Below, piece by piece: positions 9,217 to 18,291 of a DNA stretch of 64,000 nt. This DNA is from an uncultured Bryobacterales bacterium. GTDB lineage: Bacteria > Acidobacteriota > Terriglobia > Bryobacterales > Bryobacteraceae. The position numbers and the translations under genes are program-made. Where the stretch lies: NCBI GenBank assembly GCA_937959285.1, contig CALGAR010000142.1, forward strand, positions 25,756-89,755, given 5' to 3'. The number at the start of each line of letters is the position of its first letter. The first letter of the stretch is position 1. The notes under the pieces are model-generated. The model made no database searches. It had not been told where the DNA came from and was given only the letters and a program-made list of their open reading frames with translations.

Positions 9217-10989
9217 ATGCCGAAACGCGGGAAAGCCAGTTCGCGTCTGAACAACTTCATGCAGTACCAGCTCGCCCTGGTTTTCACCGTCTTTGTTGTT
9301 CCAATGTTCGCGGAGGCGCCAGTGGTCGCCTCCGTGGAGGTTGAGGGTACGACTCGCCATCTTGAGCTGCTCACCAAAGCCGGCGAACCTCTCGATCCTG
9401 AGCTTCTCATCCGCGACGTGCGCAACATTTGGAAGACAGGCGCATTTGATGATGTGCAGGTGGAGCAGGTCGACGGAGAGTCGGGTCCCGAGATCGTCTT
9501 CCGGGTCACCGAAAAACCCAAGTACTTTCTTCGTAAGGTCGAATTCAGCAAGCGGAGTCCCGAGCGTACGATCTCGCTGCAGCCCGGGACGGTGATCGAT
9601 GAGCAGAAGGCTCATGCGATCGCGAAGAACGTGGAGCGTCAGTTGAAGGAAAACGGGTACGCTCACGGCAAGGTTCGCGCTTCCCTGATTCCTTCCGGCT
9701 TCCGGCAGATGGACTTGCACCTCGATGTCGATGCCGGAGATCGCTATAAGGTGTTCAAGGTCAACTTCACGGGCGATTTCGGAGTGGTGAAGGCCGAGGA
9801 GCTGGAAAAGGCGCTCCGAAACACGCGCGTAAAGCGGATCCTGGGCGGTATCTGGAAGGCGAGGCCGAACTACTCGGAAGAAGCGGTCGACGCGGACCTG
9901 CAGCGGCTGCGCTCAGTCATGGCGGAGCATGGGTATTTCGATGCCCGCGTTGGCTTTGGCGGACTTGAGTTCCAGGGCGACCGAGTCATGCTGACTTATT
10001 GCATCGATGCCGGGAAGAAGTACGAGATCGGCGAGGTGGAAGTGGCAGGTCGGAAGCTCGAAGTTCGCGATGGCGAGTTTCCGAAGAAGGAGTTCTGCAG
10101 CTGTCTTCGAGAGGAGCAGCGGAGAACGGAAAAGGAAGGTCGCCTCGACTTTGAAGCGCGGCTTCGAGTGGAAGACGTCGATCGAAACCTCGTAAACGTG
10201 AAGACTGAGATCGAGACGAGCGAGCCGGTCACCGTTGGACGCATTACGTTCACCGGGAACCACCACTACAGCGACTCTCTGCTTCGCCGGACGTTTGTGC
10301 TGGACGAAGGGGCTCCCCTGGATCAAACCTTGCTCGGCCGGAGCCTTGTGCGTCTGAACCGGCTGGGTGTCATCGAGCCTGTCAACGATCAGAACGTAAT
10401 GATCGTGCGCAACCCGTATACCCAGCAAGCTGACATTGTGGTCAAGGTCAAGGAAGTGAAGCGCGGCCGGTGGTCGCTGTCAGGACCGGTCGGCACCGTC
10501 TCGATGGGTGGGCCTTTGCAGGGAGCCGTGATGTCGCGGCTGCCCGCCTGGGGCCGGGGCATCTTCGAGCTTTCGACCTATGTCGCCAGTTTCAGCGTCA
10601 TCGGGTTCGCGAACCCATACAGCCAAATCATGCCGTTCTTGCCCAACCGGAAGTGGATGCCGATCCTGATGGTCGAGAGGCCATTCATGCAGGGCCAGGG
10701 ATGGAAGTCAGGCTTTGCGATTGCCCCGCAGCTTGGGACTCGGTGGATGGCGTTCAACTATGGTTTGAGCCAAGTCCAGGGGCGGCTTCGGAACTGGATT
10801 CAGGGAGATATGCCGGACCAGGTACCGATCGTCCTCCCCGTCCAGCGGGTATCTCCGAAGCTCACCGGAGGTACTGCTCCCACCGTCGCGAACTCGCTCG
10901 TATGCGATCCGGTGAAGTCTCGCTGGACGCCCTTGCGAACCGTCGGCGGCTTGGCCGCTGAGATCCTCCTGATGGGTCGCCCATTCTAA
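9217..10989 (+). CDS. POTRA-domain outer-membrane protein, BamA/TamA-like with a short barrel
   Basis: 590 aa. The N-terminus is positively charged and then hydrophobic with a possible AxA site (MFAEA, about 30-34), consistent with export. Four or five POTRA repeats follow at about 36-101, 102-177, 178-268 and 269-425; the last contains VGRITFTGNHHYSDSLLRRTF, so the domain type is clear. Only about 165 residues remain for the barrel, against nearly 400 in BamA; they include amphipathic strands and end in phenylalanine, the usual last residue of outer-membrane proteins. It may insert or hold an outer-membrane or polysaccharide-export component. It begins one base after the gyrB stop, so co-transcription is likely. 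It is not canonical BamA. Confidence 0.72.
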   Translation: MPKRGKASSRLNNFMQYQLALVFTVFVVPMFAEAPVVASVEVEGTTRHLELLTKAGEPLDPELLIRDVRNIWKTGAFDDVQVEQVDGESGPEIVFRVTEKPKYFLRKVEFSKRSPERTISLQPGTVIDEQKAHAIAKNVERQLKENGYAHGKVRASLIPSGFRQMDLHLDVDAGDRYKVFKVNFTGDFGVVKAEELEKALRNTRVKRILGGIWKARPNYSEEAVDADLQRLRSVMAEHGYFDARVGFGGLEFQGDRVMLTYCIDAGKKYEIGEVEVAGRKLEVRDGEFPKKEFCSCLREEQRRTEKEGRLDFEARLRVEDVDRNLVNVKTEIETSEPVTVGRITFTGNHHYSDSLLRRTFVLDEGAPLDQTLLGRSLVRLNRLGVIEPVNDQNVMIVRNPYTQQADIVVKVKEVKRGRWSLSGPVGTVSMGGPLQGAVMSRLPAWGRGIFELSTYVASFSVIGFANPYSQIMPFLPNRKWMPILMVERPFMQGQGWKSGFAIAPQLGTRWMAFNYGLSQVQGRLRNWIQGDMPDQVPIVLPVQRVSPKLTGGTAPTVANSLVCDPVKSRWTPLRTVGGLAAEILLMGRPF

Positions 10990-11037
10990 AGGGCCTCGAG
11001 GCTCAAACTAAGCCTTACATTTCAGCCCGCGATGAGG

Positions 11038-11544
11038 CTAGTCGTAAGACGAGGGCTCAGCCTGCCGGTCCTGCCGAAAGGACCACTGCCCCTGGATGTC
11101 GACGACTGTCTTGACCGAGTTTGCGATGTAGCACTTCTCATGAGCCTGGTGGTGAAGAGCGGAGACATCGGCGTCAGTGGGAACCTGGAGCCTCGAAAAG
11201 ATGACGTGCGGCTTAAGGAGGACATGCGTCATCACTTGCCGGCCGGCGTCGTTGTACCCCATCGTGCCTTCCGCTTCATCGCGATACTCGTCCACGACGA
11301 AACCTCTCTTGGCCGCCAGGGACAGGAACCAGAGCATGTGACAGCTTGAAAGGGCGGCGACAAAAGCCTCTTCCGGGTCGACGTTGGCAGGGTCGGAATA
11401 GGGCACAGGCACGACGTGCGGAGAGCTCGACGCGGGAACAGTGAGGCCGCCATCAAAGCGCCAAGCATGCGCGCGGCTGTACCGGCCGTCCGTGAAGGGA
11501 GCCCCTTCGCGGTTCCAGGTAATCGTCGTCGAATACTTTGCCAT
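11038..11544 (-). CDS. OsmC/Ohr family peroxidase
   Basis: 168 aa. Members of this family reduce organic hydroperoxides with a redox cysteine pair. Both cysteines are present: one in PEEAFVAALSSCHMLWFL and one in HEKCYIANSVKT near the C-terminus. The start MAKYSTTITWN is family-like. It lies 44 bases after the alanine racemase gene on the same strand. It is closer to OsmC-type proteins of unknown hydroperoxide preference than to Ohr, because the Ohr-specific arginine loop is not obvious. Confidence 0.85.
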   Translation of the reverse strand: MAKYSTTITWNREGAPFTDGRYSRAHAWRFDGGLTVPASSSPHVVPVPYSDPANVDPEEAFVAALSSCHMLWFLSLAAKRGFVVDEYRDEAEGTMGYNDAGRQVMTHVLLKPHVIFSRLQVPTDADVSALHHQAHEKCYIANSVKTVVDIQGQWSFRQDRQAEPSSYD

Positions 11545-11588
11545 GGTGAGACTATCTGTATTTCAACACTGGCCCGGTCCGCAGCGCG

Positions 11589-12734
11589 CTACACGTAGAC
11601 TCGCTTGACGCGCACGCTGATGCCGCAAAGGACGCTGTAGGAGATCGTACCCGCAGTCCGCGCGAGCTGCTGAGCATCCTGACTGACGTCGCCTTCTCTT
11701 CCGATAATGGTCACTGCGTCGCCAACCTTCAACTGTGGGCTTTGCGAGATATCAATCGTTGTCAGATCCATCGATACGGCGCCCAGAATGGGGGCGTAAC
11801 GGCCGCCTGCAATGACACGGCCCTTGTTCGAAAGACGATGAGGCAAGCCGTCCGCATAACCCGCACCCAAAATCGCTATGCGCATGGGCCGCTGCGCCTT
11901 GCACATTCCGCCATAACCGATGAGAGCACCTTCCGGGACATCCTTTATCGCGAGAATGGCCGCTTTCCAGCTGAGCGCGGGCTTTACCTGTAGGATTGCC
12001 TTCGGAGCTTCTCCACGTGCCGGGCTAATGTAGCCGTAGATTGCGTGGCCCGGCCGGACCATTGGCGTGGCCTGCCCGTCGAGCCAGGTCTCCGCTCGTC
12101 CATAGGCGATCGGGTTTGTGCTCGACATGTGGAGGAAGGCCGGGCGGATGCCGGCGGCGCGGAGAGTGGTGACGATCTGGCGGAAGCGGTCGATCTGCTG
12201 CTCCGTCTGGGGAGACGTATAGTCGGCAGACGACGCGAAATGTGTCATGAGGCCCTCGATCCGCGTGTGCTTTGCTGCTTGCACACAAGCGACGATCTCT
12301 TCCGCCGATGCCCGTGTACCGAGGCGTCCCATACCTGTATCGATCTTCAGGTGATAGGCCAATGGCCGCTCGAGGATGTTCGCGAGACGGTTGAGGGCCG
12401 TGATGTCTTCCAGCGAATGAAGAGTAGGAGTCAGGTCATACTCCACAAGGGCCGGGCGTGCGGCAGGAAAGAAATCCGCCATCACCAGGATGCGGCACCC
12501 GATGCCAGCCTGGCGGAGATGAACGCCTTCTTCGACGTTGCTCACAGCCAGCCAGCGCGCCCCCTCCGCTACCAAAATCCTGGACACTTCCACCGCTCCG
12601 TGGCGGTACGCATCCGCCTTGACGACCGGCATCACTTCCACCCCGGGTCCGACAATGGCGCGTACGGCATGGAAGTTATCCGCGATCGTCTGTCGGGAGA
12701 CCTCGACCCAGGAACGGAAGGGATAGGCAGCCAT
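11589..12734 (-). CDS. alr: Alanine racemase
   Basis: 381 aa. A PLP-dependent fold-type III enzyme that interconverts L- and D-alanine for peptidoglycan. The PLP lysine is Lys39 in VVKADAYRHGA; the usual glycine after Tyr is an arginine here. The C-terminal domain has the second catalytic tyrosine region LIGYGGMCKA and the AGYADGLPHRLSN and AVSMDLTTIDIS blocks. The ATG at 12734 gives the expected N-terminus RSWVEVSRQTIADN. It sits downstream of the polysaccharide glycosyltransferases on the same strand with a 7-base gap, so it may be read from the same transcript. Confidence 0.95.
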   Translation of the reverse strand: MAAYPFRSWVEVSRQTIADNFHAVRAIVGPGVEVMPVVKADAYRHGAVEVSRILVAEGARWLAVSNVEEGVHLRQAGIGCRILVMADFFPAARPALVEYDLTPTLHSLEDITALNRLANILERPLAYHLKIDTGMGRLGTRASAEEIVACVQAAKHTRIEGLMTHFASSADYTSPQTEQQIDRFRQIVTTLRAAGIRPAFLHMSSTNPIAYGRAETWLDGQATPMVRPGHAIYGYISPARGEAPKAILQVKPALSWKAAILAIKDVPEGALIGYGGMCKAQRPMRIAILGAGYADGLPHRLSNKGRVIAGGRYAPILGAVSMDLTTIDISQSPQLKVGDAVTIIGREGDVSQDAQQLARTAGTISYSVLCGISVRVKRVYV

Positions 12735-12741
12735 ACTTCAA

Positions 12742-13848
12742 TTATTCGCTCACGCGGCCCCGGTTCCGCTTGGATAGTTCGAGGAAAAGGCGTTCGTAGG
12801 CGTTTGTGACGGCGTCCCAGCTATAGCGTTCCTGGACGCGAGCGGCGGCGGCGCGCCGCCAGAGATCGCGTTCCTCCTCAGGCATCTCGAGCACCTGGAT
12901 GATGCGCTGGGTCAGGTCGTCTTCGAACGGCAATCCAGCGCCTTCCGCAACTTCGGCGTTCTCCACGGTATTCAGGTAAAGCGTCAGCGCGCCACGGCCC
13001 ATTGCCTCAATGAGTGCGGGGTGCGTGCCACCGACCTCGGTAGCGTGGATGTAGGCGAAGCAATGCGAGATGAGCTCCTTGTAGCCCTGTCCGTAGATCG
13101 CGCCGGGCATGACAATCCGCGGATCGGTAGTATCGCGCACCTTCCGGATGTACTCGTGAGCATAAGGAGCATCGCCGATCAGAGCGAGTTTCATGTTGGT
13201 GTTCACGCGCTCAAACGCCTCCCGGACGAGCAGCGCGTTATTCTCCGGCTCCATACGGCTGACGTAGAGGAAATAGCGTCCGGGTTCGAGACCGAGCCGT
13301 TCAAGCGTTTCGGTGGTGCTCACTTTTCCGGTTTCGGCGCCGTAAGCAATGAAGGTGCTGGGAGCGTTGTAGCGAGTGAGGTAATACTCGCGAATCCGTT
13401 CTGCATCCGTGACGATCGCTGTCGGACAGAAGGTAGAGAGCCATTCGGAGACGAGATACCAGGTGCGGGCAATCCGGTTCCACTTCTTCCGCTTCCGTTC
13501 CAGGCCATCGACGTTTAACGCCACGGGCATCCCGAAGAGGCGGGGCAGCGGTGTAAAGATCGCGTTGGCCGCATTGCAGTAGAGCGCCACGTCATGACGA
13601 TGAGCCAGCAAGTCCAGCGTGGAAAGGAGCGTGTGGAAGATGGTGTCGAAGTACTTGTGGCGCATCGTCGGCAGGTAGCGGAGCTTTACGCCGCGGTAGG
13701 TTGGCTCCGCGTGCCGCTGGCGGCAATAGACCGTTACTTGGTAGCCGCGGCTTGCGAGACGGTGGGACAGCTCCTCCGCAAAGGTCTCAAAGCCGCCGTA
13801 ATTCGCAGGGATTCCCCTCGTGCCAAGGATTGCGATCTTCAGCGACAA
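12742..13848 (-). CDS. Glycosyltransferase family 4 with DUF1972-type N-terminus
   Basis: 368 aa from a TTG at 13848. The N-terminus KIAILGTRGIPANYGGFETF is the hallmark of the DUF1972/GT4 group, often rhamnosyl- or other O-antigen transferases. The GT-B donor half has FLYVSRMEPENNALL and the acidic motif region THPALIEAMGRG. The reading frame is open further upstream, but that part overlaps the previous gene and does not resemble the family; TTG 13848 lies just after that gene's TAA (13850-13852), an arrangement typical of tight operons. It is the last glycosyltransferase of the minus-strand polysaccharide block. Confidence 0.87.
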   Translation of the reverse strand: MSLKIAILGTRGIPANYGGFETFAEELSHRLASRGYQVTVYCRQRHAEPTYRGVKLRYLPTMRHKYFDTIFHTLLSTLDLLAHRHDVALYCNAANAIFTPLPRLFGMPVALNVDGLERKRKKWNRIARTWYLVSEWLSTFCPTAIVTDAERIREYYLTRYNAPSTFIAYGAETGKVSTTETLERLGLEPGRYFLYVSRMEPENNALLVREAFERVNTNMKLALIGDAPYAHEYIRKVRDTTDPRIVMPGAIYGQGYKELISHCFAYIHATEVGGTHPALIEAMGRGALTLYLNTVENAEVAEGAGLPFEDDLTQRIIQVLEMPEEERDLWRRAAAARVQERYSWDAVTNAYERLFLELSKRNRGRVSE

Positions 13849-13849
13849 C

Positions 13850-14899
13850 TTAGCTCTTGGCGGCCTTCGTCCGAGGTAGTGCCTGCGCTGCCGGCGCCGG
13901 TGCGGGCTTACTGACGGGCTGATAGCGGAACCAGCTTGCAAGGTACGCGTCGTCGACGCGACGCCGCTTCATAATCTCTTTCCGCTTCCTGAGAACGCGC
14001 TTCCAGTTCTTAAGCAGGAAGCCGAAGGCCTTGAGGGAGCTGTGCTCGCGCAACAGGCAGCAGGCGATGACGATGATATCGCGGACTGTGATGGAGAACC
14101 AGTTCCGCTTGTAGAGATCCCCCGTCATGTTCTTCATGCGCATGAGGAAGCGGTTCTTCACCGAGTGCATGTTGATGACGGCGGGTAAGGCTCGCCGGTT
14201 GCCGGGCAGGACGTTCCGCACATGGTAGGCGCGAGCGTACGGAGTATAAAGGCAGCGCCAACCCATCAGCTGGGCCCGCCAGGCGACGTCGGCGTCTTCG
14301 CGATAGACAAAGAAATCCGTGTCAAAGAACTCGCCGTCGATCGAGATGTCTTCAATCATCTCGCGCCGGTACAGCGCCGCTGCGGCGGTGGCTCCAAAGA
14401 CATACTCGTGATTCAAGTAGTGACCGTTATCCACTTCCTGGCTGCCGCGGTCCAGATGGCGGAGCATCGGCGTGAAGTAAATTCCAGTCGAATCCACGAC
14501 AGGCTTTTCCGGGATCGCGTAATCAGGACTGATCGCAAGCAGCTTTCCGCAAACCGACCCAATCCTGTCGTTCATCTTGCCGGCATCAAGCAACGCGGCA
14601 ATGAAGTTGGGCATCATCAGAACATCCGGATTCAACGTGAGAATCCAGTTGCCTTTCGCCATGGCGATGGCCTGATTTTGCGCGGAAGCGAATCCGACGT
14701 TCTCCTTGTTATAGACGATCCTGCAACAGTGCTGAAATTGCTCTAGAATGTCAATCGTTCCGTCCGTGGAAGCATTGTCTATGACAATGATCTCCTTCGC
14801 GACTCCTTTCTGGGCGAGAACCTCCTCCAGGCACCGCTTAATATACCGCCCGCTGTTATAAGTCACAATGGTGACGGAGACCAAATCGTTGTTCGACAT
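13850..14899 (-). CDS. Glycosyltransferase family 2, rhamnosyltransferase-like
   Basis: 349 aa. An inverting GT-A enzyme. The nucleotide-binding N-terminus is VTIVTYNSGRYI, followed by IVIDNASTDGT and, at the DxD position, TLNPDVLMM. The acceptor side has FFVYREDADVAWRAQ, a motif shared with WbbL-type rhamnosyltransferases. A basic, hydrophobic C-terminal segment (about 285-330) could attach it to the inner membrane face. It overlaps nothing and is followed by the GT4 gene one base later. Donor sugar is inferred only from family resemblance. Confidence 0.87.
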   Translation of the reverse strand: MSNNDLVSVTIVTYNSGRYIKRCLEEVLAQKGVAKEIIVIDNASTDGTIDILEQFQHCCRIVYNKENVGFASAQNQAIAMAKGNWILTLNPDVLMMPNFIAALLDAGKMNDRIGSVCGKLLAISPDYAIPEKPVVDSTGIYFTPMLRHLDRGSQEVDNGHYLNHEYVFGATAAAALYRREMIEDISIDGEFFDTDFFVYREDADVAWRAQLMGWRCLYTPYARAYHVRNVLPGNRRALPAVINMHSVKNRFLMRMKNMTGDLYKRNWFSITVRDIIVIACCLLREHSSLKAFGFLLKNWKRVLRKRKEIMKRRRVDDAYLASWFRYQPVSKPAPAPAAQALPRTKAAKS

Positions 14900-14911
14900 G
14901 CGACCGAGCTT

Positions 14912-15910
14912 CTATGATCCTGTGCTGGAAGTTGTATTCGCGTACTGATGGGTCTGTTTCCGGACAGCACCGTTAGAATTTGTGCGTTCCAACAATCGTC
15001 GCCCGGATAACAGGCACAGACCCGCAAGCCGAATGACTTCAAAAAAAGCTTGGACGGGTTCCACCGAGCGTTCCCGCCGAAGCGCTATCACCGCTCTGGG
15101 GACAGAAGCCAGCATCACTACCGCACATAACGTCCGGAGCTCCCACTGACGAAAATGCTTGGCAGCATACCTTAGCAGGCTACCATACCAGCAGGCGGAA
15201 CGGCTCCGGGGCGCTATCTTGTTAACAGAGTGTCCCCCTAAGTGAAGCACGGGAACGGAGGAGACGAGCCGGATGCGGTAGCCGTGGCCGTGCAACCTCC
15301 TGCAGAAGTCCACATCCTCGAACCAGACCGGGTAAAACGACTCGTCTAACCCGCCTACGGCCTTCCAGGCGTCTTTACGAACCATCAGGCAGGCGCCAGC
15401 GGGCTGTTCGACGTCCATGTCCGCCCGGAGATCCAGATCCAGGCAGCGGTAGCGGCGGTTCACAGCGTTTCCTGGAAACAGCCTGTTCCAGCCAAGCACT
15501 TCGAACGCCAGGGTGCAAGCGTCGGGAAAGCGGCGGACCGCGAATCCAAACTGCGGTTCGAGCGAAGAATTAACAAGCACACCGCAGGCGGCGCCGATCC
15601 CGGGCTCGCGGCAGGCGGCAACCAGCGGCTCAAGACTCGTCGTGAGAACCGTGTCCGGATTCAGGATCAGGATGAACTCAGCGTCGATGGCCGCAAAGCC
15701 TTGGTTCACCGCCGCGGCGAATCCAACGTTCGTGCTGTTGGCAATGTAGCGGGCTGCCGGCCGCCGCGCGACTTCGCAAAGAGTCGAATCGGTGGATGCG
15801 TTATCAATCACGAGCACTTCAGCGCCTTCCTGCCGCAAACAGGAATCGAGGCAGGGACCGATGACGGAGGCCGAGTTGTAAGTGACGATTACGATGCCGA
15901 CCTTATCCAT
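14912..15910 (-). CDS. Glycosyltransferase family 2
   Basis: 332 aa from ATG 15910 (MDKVGIVIVTYNSA), the family N-terminus; the open frame extending to 16294 lies within the preceding gene and is not family-like. GT-A motifs: VLVIDNASTDSTL, LILNPDTVLTT and VWFEDVDFCRRLHGHG. The C-terminus has a hydrophobic stretch near WELRTLCAVVMLASV that may be membrane-associated. Start lies 13 bases after the previous gene's stop at 15924. Likely adds one sugar in the same surface glycan as its neighbours. Confidence 0.87.
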   Translation of the reverse strand: MDKVGIVIVTYNSASVIGPCLDSCLRQEGAEVLVIDNASTDSTLCEVARRPAARYIANSTNVGFAAAVNQGFAAIDAEFILILNPDTVLTTSLEPLVAACREPGIGAACGVLVNSSLEPQFGFAVRRFPDACTLAFEVLGWNRLFPGNAVNRRYRCLDLDLRADMDVEQPAGACLMVRKDAWKAVGGLDESFYPVWFEDVDFCRRLHGHGYRIRLVSSVPVLHLGGHSVNKIAPRSRSACWYGSLLRYAAKHFRQWELRTLCAVVMLASVPRAVIALRRERSVEPVQAFFEVIRLAGLCLLSGRRLLERTNSNGAVRKQTHQYANTTSSTGS

Positions 15911-15923
15911 ACTCGTGCTCGGA

Positions 15924-16934
15924 TCATGCCCTCCAGCGGCCTCCGGTGAGAGCGAAATAGATGCGCCAATAGAGATCAAACCCTGTTGCTTGCTGAAGGT
16001 CGTGCAGTTCCCGCTCTTGCTGTCTGAGTACGGTGTCAAGGCGCGCCGGGTCCTGCGCAAGCCGCCGAGCCGCCCTGAATTTTCGGAGCGCCTGCCCCTT
16101 ACCTTGAAGCCAGGCAGCGACTGCGCCATGGCGAACGGCAAGCAGTCCCCATAAGATTTGCGCCACCGCCACATTCCACCCATATCGGCGCAGCCAGTTC
16201 TTTGGGTAGTGTTTGGCGATGAGCAGCAGCTGGTTCCGCGAAATGCGCCGAACTGTCTCTGGGTGCCAGCGGCCGAGAGTCGCACTGCCTTCATGAAAGG
16301 CTACTGCCTCCGGCACATAGAGACCGGAGTAACCGGCAAGAGCGCATCGTATTCCGAAATCGACGTCCTCCAAGTAGGATTCCAACTCCTCATCCAAGCC
16401 CCCGAGTCTCCGAAACAGTTCCATGCGTACCAGGGTCGCGGTCAGCGGCGCCGAAACGATACGGCGAGCTTTCTCCCACAGCGGCCCGTCGGGCCGTCCC
16501 GATCCGGCGCGCCAGGCGCATCCTCCCCTGCATACCAGATCGAAGGATCCATCCAACCTTCTGCTGTCAGCCGTGTTCAGCAGCTTGCCGCTGGCGAACC
16601 ACGCCGGACGCCCGTCCCATGGAGCATCAAGCGCTTCGACCAGCTTTTGAAGCCAGTGCGGCGCCGGGGCGACATCGTTGTTCACAATGGCGACGTATTC
16701 TGTGCGAACCTGCGCCAACCCCCGGTTGACAGCGCGGCTGAAGCCCGCATTCGACCCCATCGCCAGGACGCGGGCCCCGTACTCGCGAGCGACCTCGGGT
16801 GACCCGTCCTCGGAGCCGTTATCTACAACAAGGACTTCATCGATTTGATACGTCTGCTCGCGAAGACGTTTCAAAAGCGATGCGAGAAGTGTTCTTCGAT
16901 TCCAATGGGGTATGAGAACCGTAACGGTCGACAT
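15924..16934 (-). CDS. Glycosyltransferase family 2
   Basis: 336 aa. GT-A motifs in order: VTVLIPHWNRR at the N-terminus, VLVVDNGSEDGS, the DxD-like VNNDVAPAP and LESYLEDVDFGIRCALAG. The C-terminal part (about 235-290) is rich in aromatic and basic residues, compatible with membrane contact. Together with the next two genes it forms a tandem run of GT2 enzymes with 12- to 50-base gaps, implying a repeat unit of several sugars. No donor specificity can be read. Confidence 0.87.
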   Translation of the reverse strand: MSTVTVLIPHWNRRTLLASLLKRLREQTYQIDEVLVVDNGSEDGSPEVAREYGARVLAMGSNAGFSRAVNRGLAQVRTEYVAIVNNDVAPAPHWLQKLVEALDAPWDGRPAWFASGKLLNTADSRRLDGSFDLVCRGGCAWRAGSGRPDGPLWEKARRIVSAPLTATLVRMELFRRLGGLDEELESYLEDVDFGIRCALAGYSGLYVPEAVAFHEGSATLGRWHPETVRRISRNQLLLIAKHYPKNWLRRYGWNVAVAQILWGLLAVRHGAVAAWLQGKGQALRKFRAARRLAQDPARLDTVLRQQERELHDLQQATGFDLYWRIYFALTGGRWRA

Positions 16935-16981
16935 CGAAGGTCCCGGAAACGGTTACACCCAAGGATGGGAACGCAGGCGGG

Positions 16982-17683
16982 TCATTCGGAAGAATAGCAT
17001 TTCCTCTTTCGCCTTGCAAAACGCTTCTTTAGCAGGAAGAGAAGATTGTTAATTCCATCTCGCCAGGGATTGAGCTTAATCTCTCCAAGTCTCGAGGAGT
17101 AGAGGATGGAGATTTCCGCGAACCGTACATTGGGATTGAGGAGTGCCTCAATCTTGATCTCCTCTGAAAAGGCCATGCTGTCCGACTCGAGCTGCATGTC
17201 CTTCAGAATGCTGCGCCGGAAGACCCACATGCCGGACTGGGAATCTCTCACCCACCGAAAGAAGAGGATGGACATTGCGAGCGAGAGGATCAGGTTCCCA
17301 ATCTTGTGCTTCAGGCTCATGGCCTTCGGATCCCGGACCGGGAACCGGGAGGCGTTCAAAAAGTCCACCTCGAGGTGGAGAAATGCTTCCAGCAGGTAAG
17401 AAATTGCGTCTGGCGGATAGCTGTGATCACCGTCGAGCGTGACGATGATATCGCCCGTGGCGTAAGAGAACCCTTTCTTGTAACTGCGACCATAGCCGCG
17501 GACTTCTTCGCGGATAACAATGGCCCCGAACGAGCGTGCGACTTCCGATGTCCTGTCCGTCGAGCCATTGTCGACGACGATAGTTTCGTCGACGAAATCC
17601 GGCATTCTTCGCAGGACCTGTTCAATGCCCTGCTCCTCGTTCAGGCAGGGAATGATGACGGTGATGCGTTGGCCTTTATACAT
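16982..17683 (-). CDS. Polyprenyl-phosphate-type glycosyltransferase family 2
   Basis: 233 aa. Motifs VIIPCLNEEQGIEQVL, ETIVVDNGSTDRT and VTLDGDHSYPPD resemble dolichyl/undecaprenyl-phosphate mannosyl- or glucosyltransferases (DPM1/GtrB type). There is a hydrophobic segment at about 130-150 but no long C-terminal pair of helices, so it matches the soluble-catalytic-domain subtype. It may make a lipid-linked sugar donor for the polysaccharide enzymes beside it. It is the first gene of the downstream half of the block and is divergent from the small secreted gene at 17740. Confidence 0.85.
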   Translation of the reverse strand: MYKGQRITVIIPCLNEEQGIEQVLRRMPDFVDETIVVDNGSTDRTSEVARSFGAIVIREEVRGYGRSYKKGFSYATGDIIVTLDGDHSYPPDAISYLLEAFLHLEVDFLNASRFPVRDPKAMSLKHKIGNLILSLAMSILFFRWVRDSQSGMWVFRRSILKDMQLESDSMAFSEEIKIEALLNPNVRFAEISILYSSRLGEIKLNPWRDGINNLLFLLKKRFARRKRKCYSSE

Positions 17684-17739
17684 GCGGCGGGCAAACCCTT
17701 ATTGTAGGTGGTTCCTCGTTCGCTATGATGGAAAGCAGT

Positions 17740-18291
17740 ATGCGGTTCGTGAAGGCTTTTCTGATTCCGGCCATTCTCAGCGCCGCCATAGCGCAGACTC
17801 ACGCTGATTTGGCCCAAGTGGAGACCGTGTACGTGCTGCCGATGGGTAGCGGCATGGACCAGTTTCTGGCGAACCGCCTCATCAAGGCCGGTGTGTTCCG
17901 CGTTGTCGCCGATCCGCAGCTGGCCGATGCTGTGTTGACGGAGCATCTGGGCGAGCGTTTCGAGGAGCGGCTGAAGGAGTTATACCCCGCTGGAGACGAA
18001 GGCAAGGGCGGGGCGGCGAAGCCGGCCGAGGACGCGAAGGATGAGGAAACGCGCGCCGAGCAACTCGAGCGCGAGCGCATCAAGGAACTGAAGGAGCTGT
18101 TCCGGCCAAAGTCGAGTCCCTGGAACCGTGGCAAGGGCACATTCTTCCTCGTCGATCGAAGGTCGAAACACGTGATCTGGTCCGTTTATCAGCGGCCGAA
18201 AAATATGCGTGCTTCGGAACTCGACAAGACGGCCGAACGCATCGTGAAGCAGTTGAAACGGGACAAAGAGGAAAACCGCAAGGGCCGCTAG
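17740..18291 (+). CDS. Secreted protein of unknown function
   Basis: 183 aa from ATG 17740, which gives a clean signal peptide (MRFVKAFLIPAILSAAIA, cleavage near AQTHA) with GGAAAG just upstream; two in-frame ATGs at 17725 and 17728 would add five residues. The mature protein has a globular front half, a highly charged Glu/Lys helix (about 90-125) and a back half containing KGTFFLVDRRSKHVIWSVY, which resembles in pattern the end of DUF4136-type lipoproteins. No function is recognised. It is the only plus-strand gene inside the polysaccharide block and overlaps the convergent fused glycosyltransferase by 4 bases. Confidence 0.75.
   Translation: MRFVKAFLIPAILSAAIAQTHADLAQVETVYVLPMGSGMDQFLANRLIKAGVFRVVADPQLADAVLTEHLGERFEERLKELYPAGDEGKGGAAKPAEDAKDEETRAEQLERERIKELKELFRPKSSPWNRGKGTFFLVDRRSKHVIWSVYQRPKNMRASELDKTAERIVKQLKRDKEENRKGR

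Noticed and set aside
8628..9551. 307-codon minus-strand frame
   Set aside because: Antisense to the 3' end of gyrB and the start of the POTRA gene.
10470..10961. Possible frameshifted continuation of the POTRA gene
   Set aside because: The alternative frame is low-complexity and Arg/Pro-rich, as expected of a shadow frame, and does not look like a barrel.
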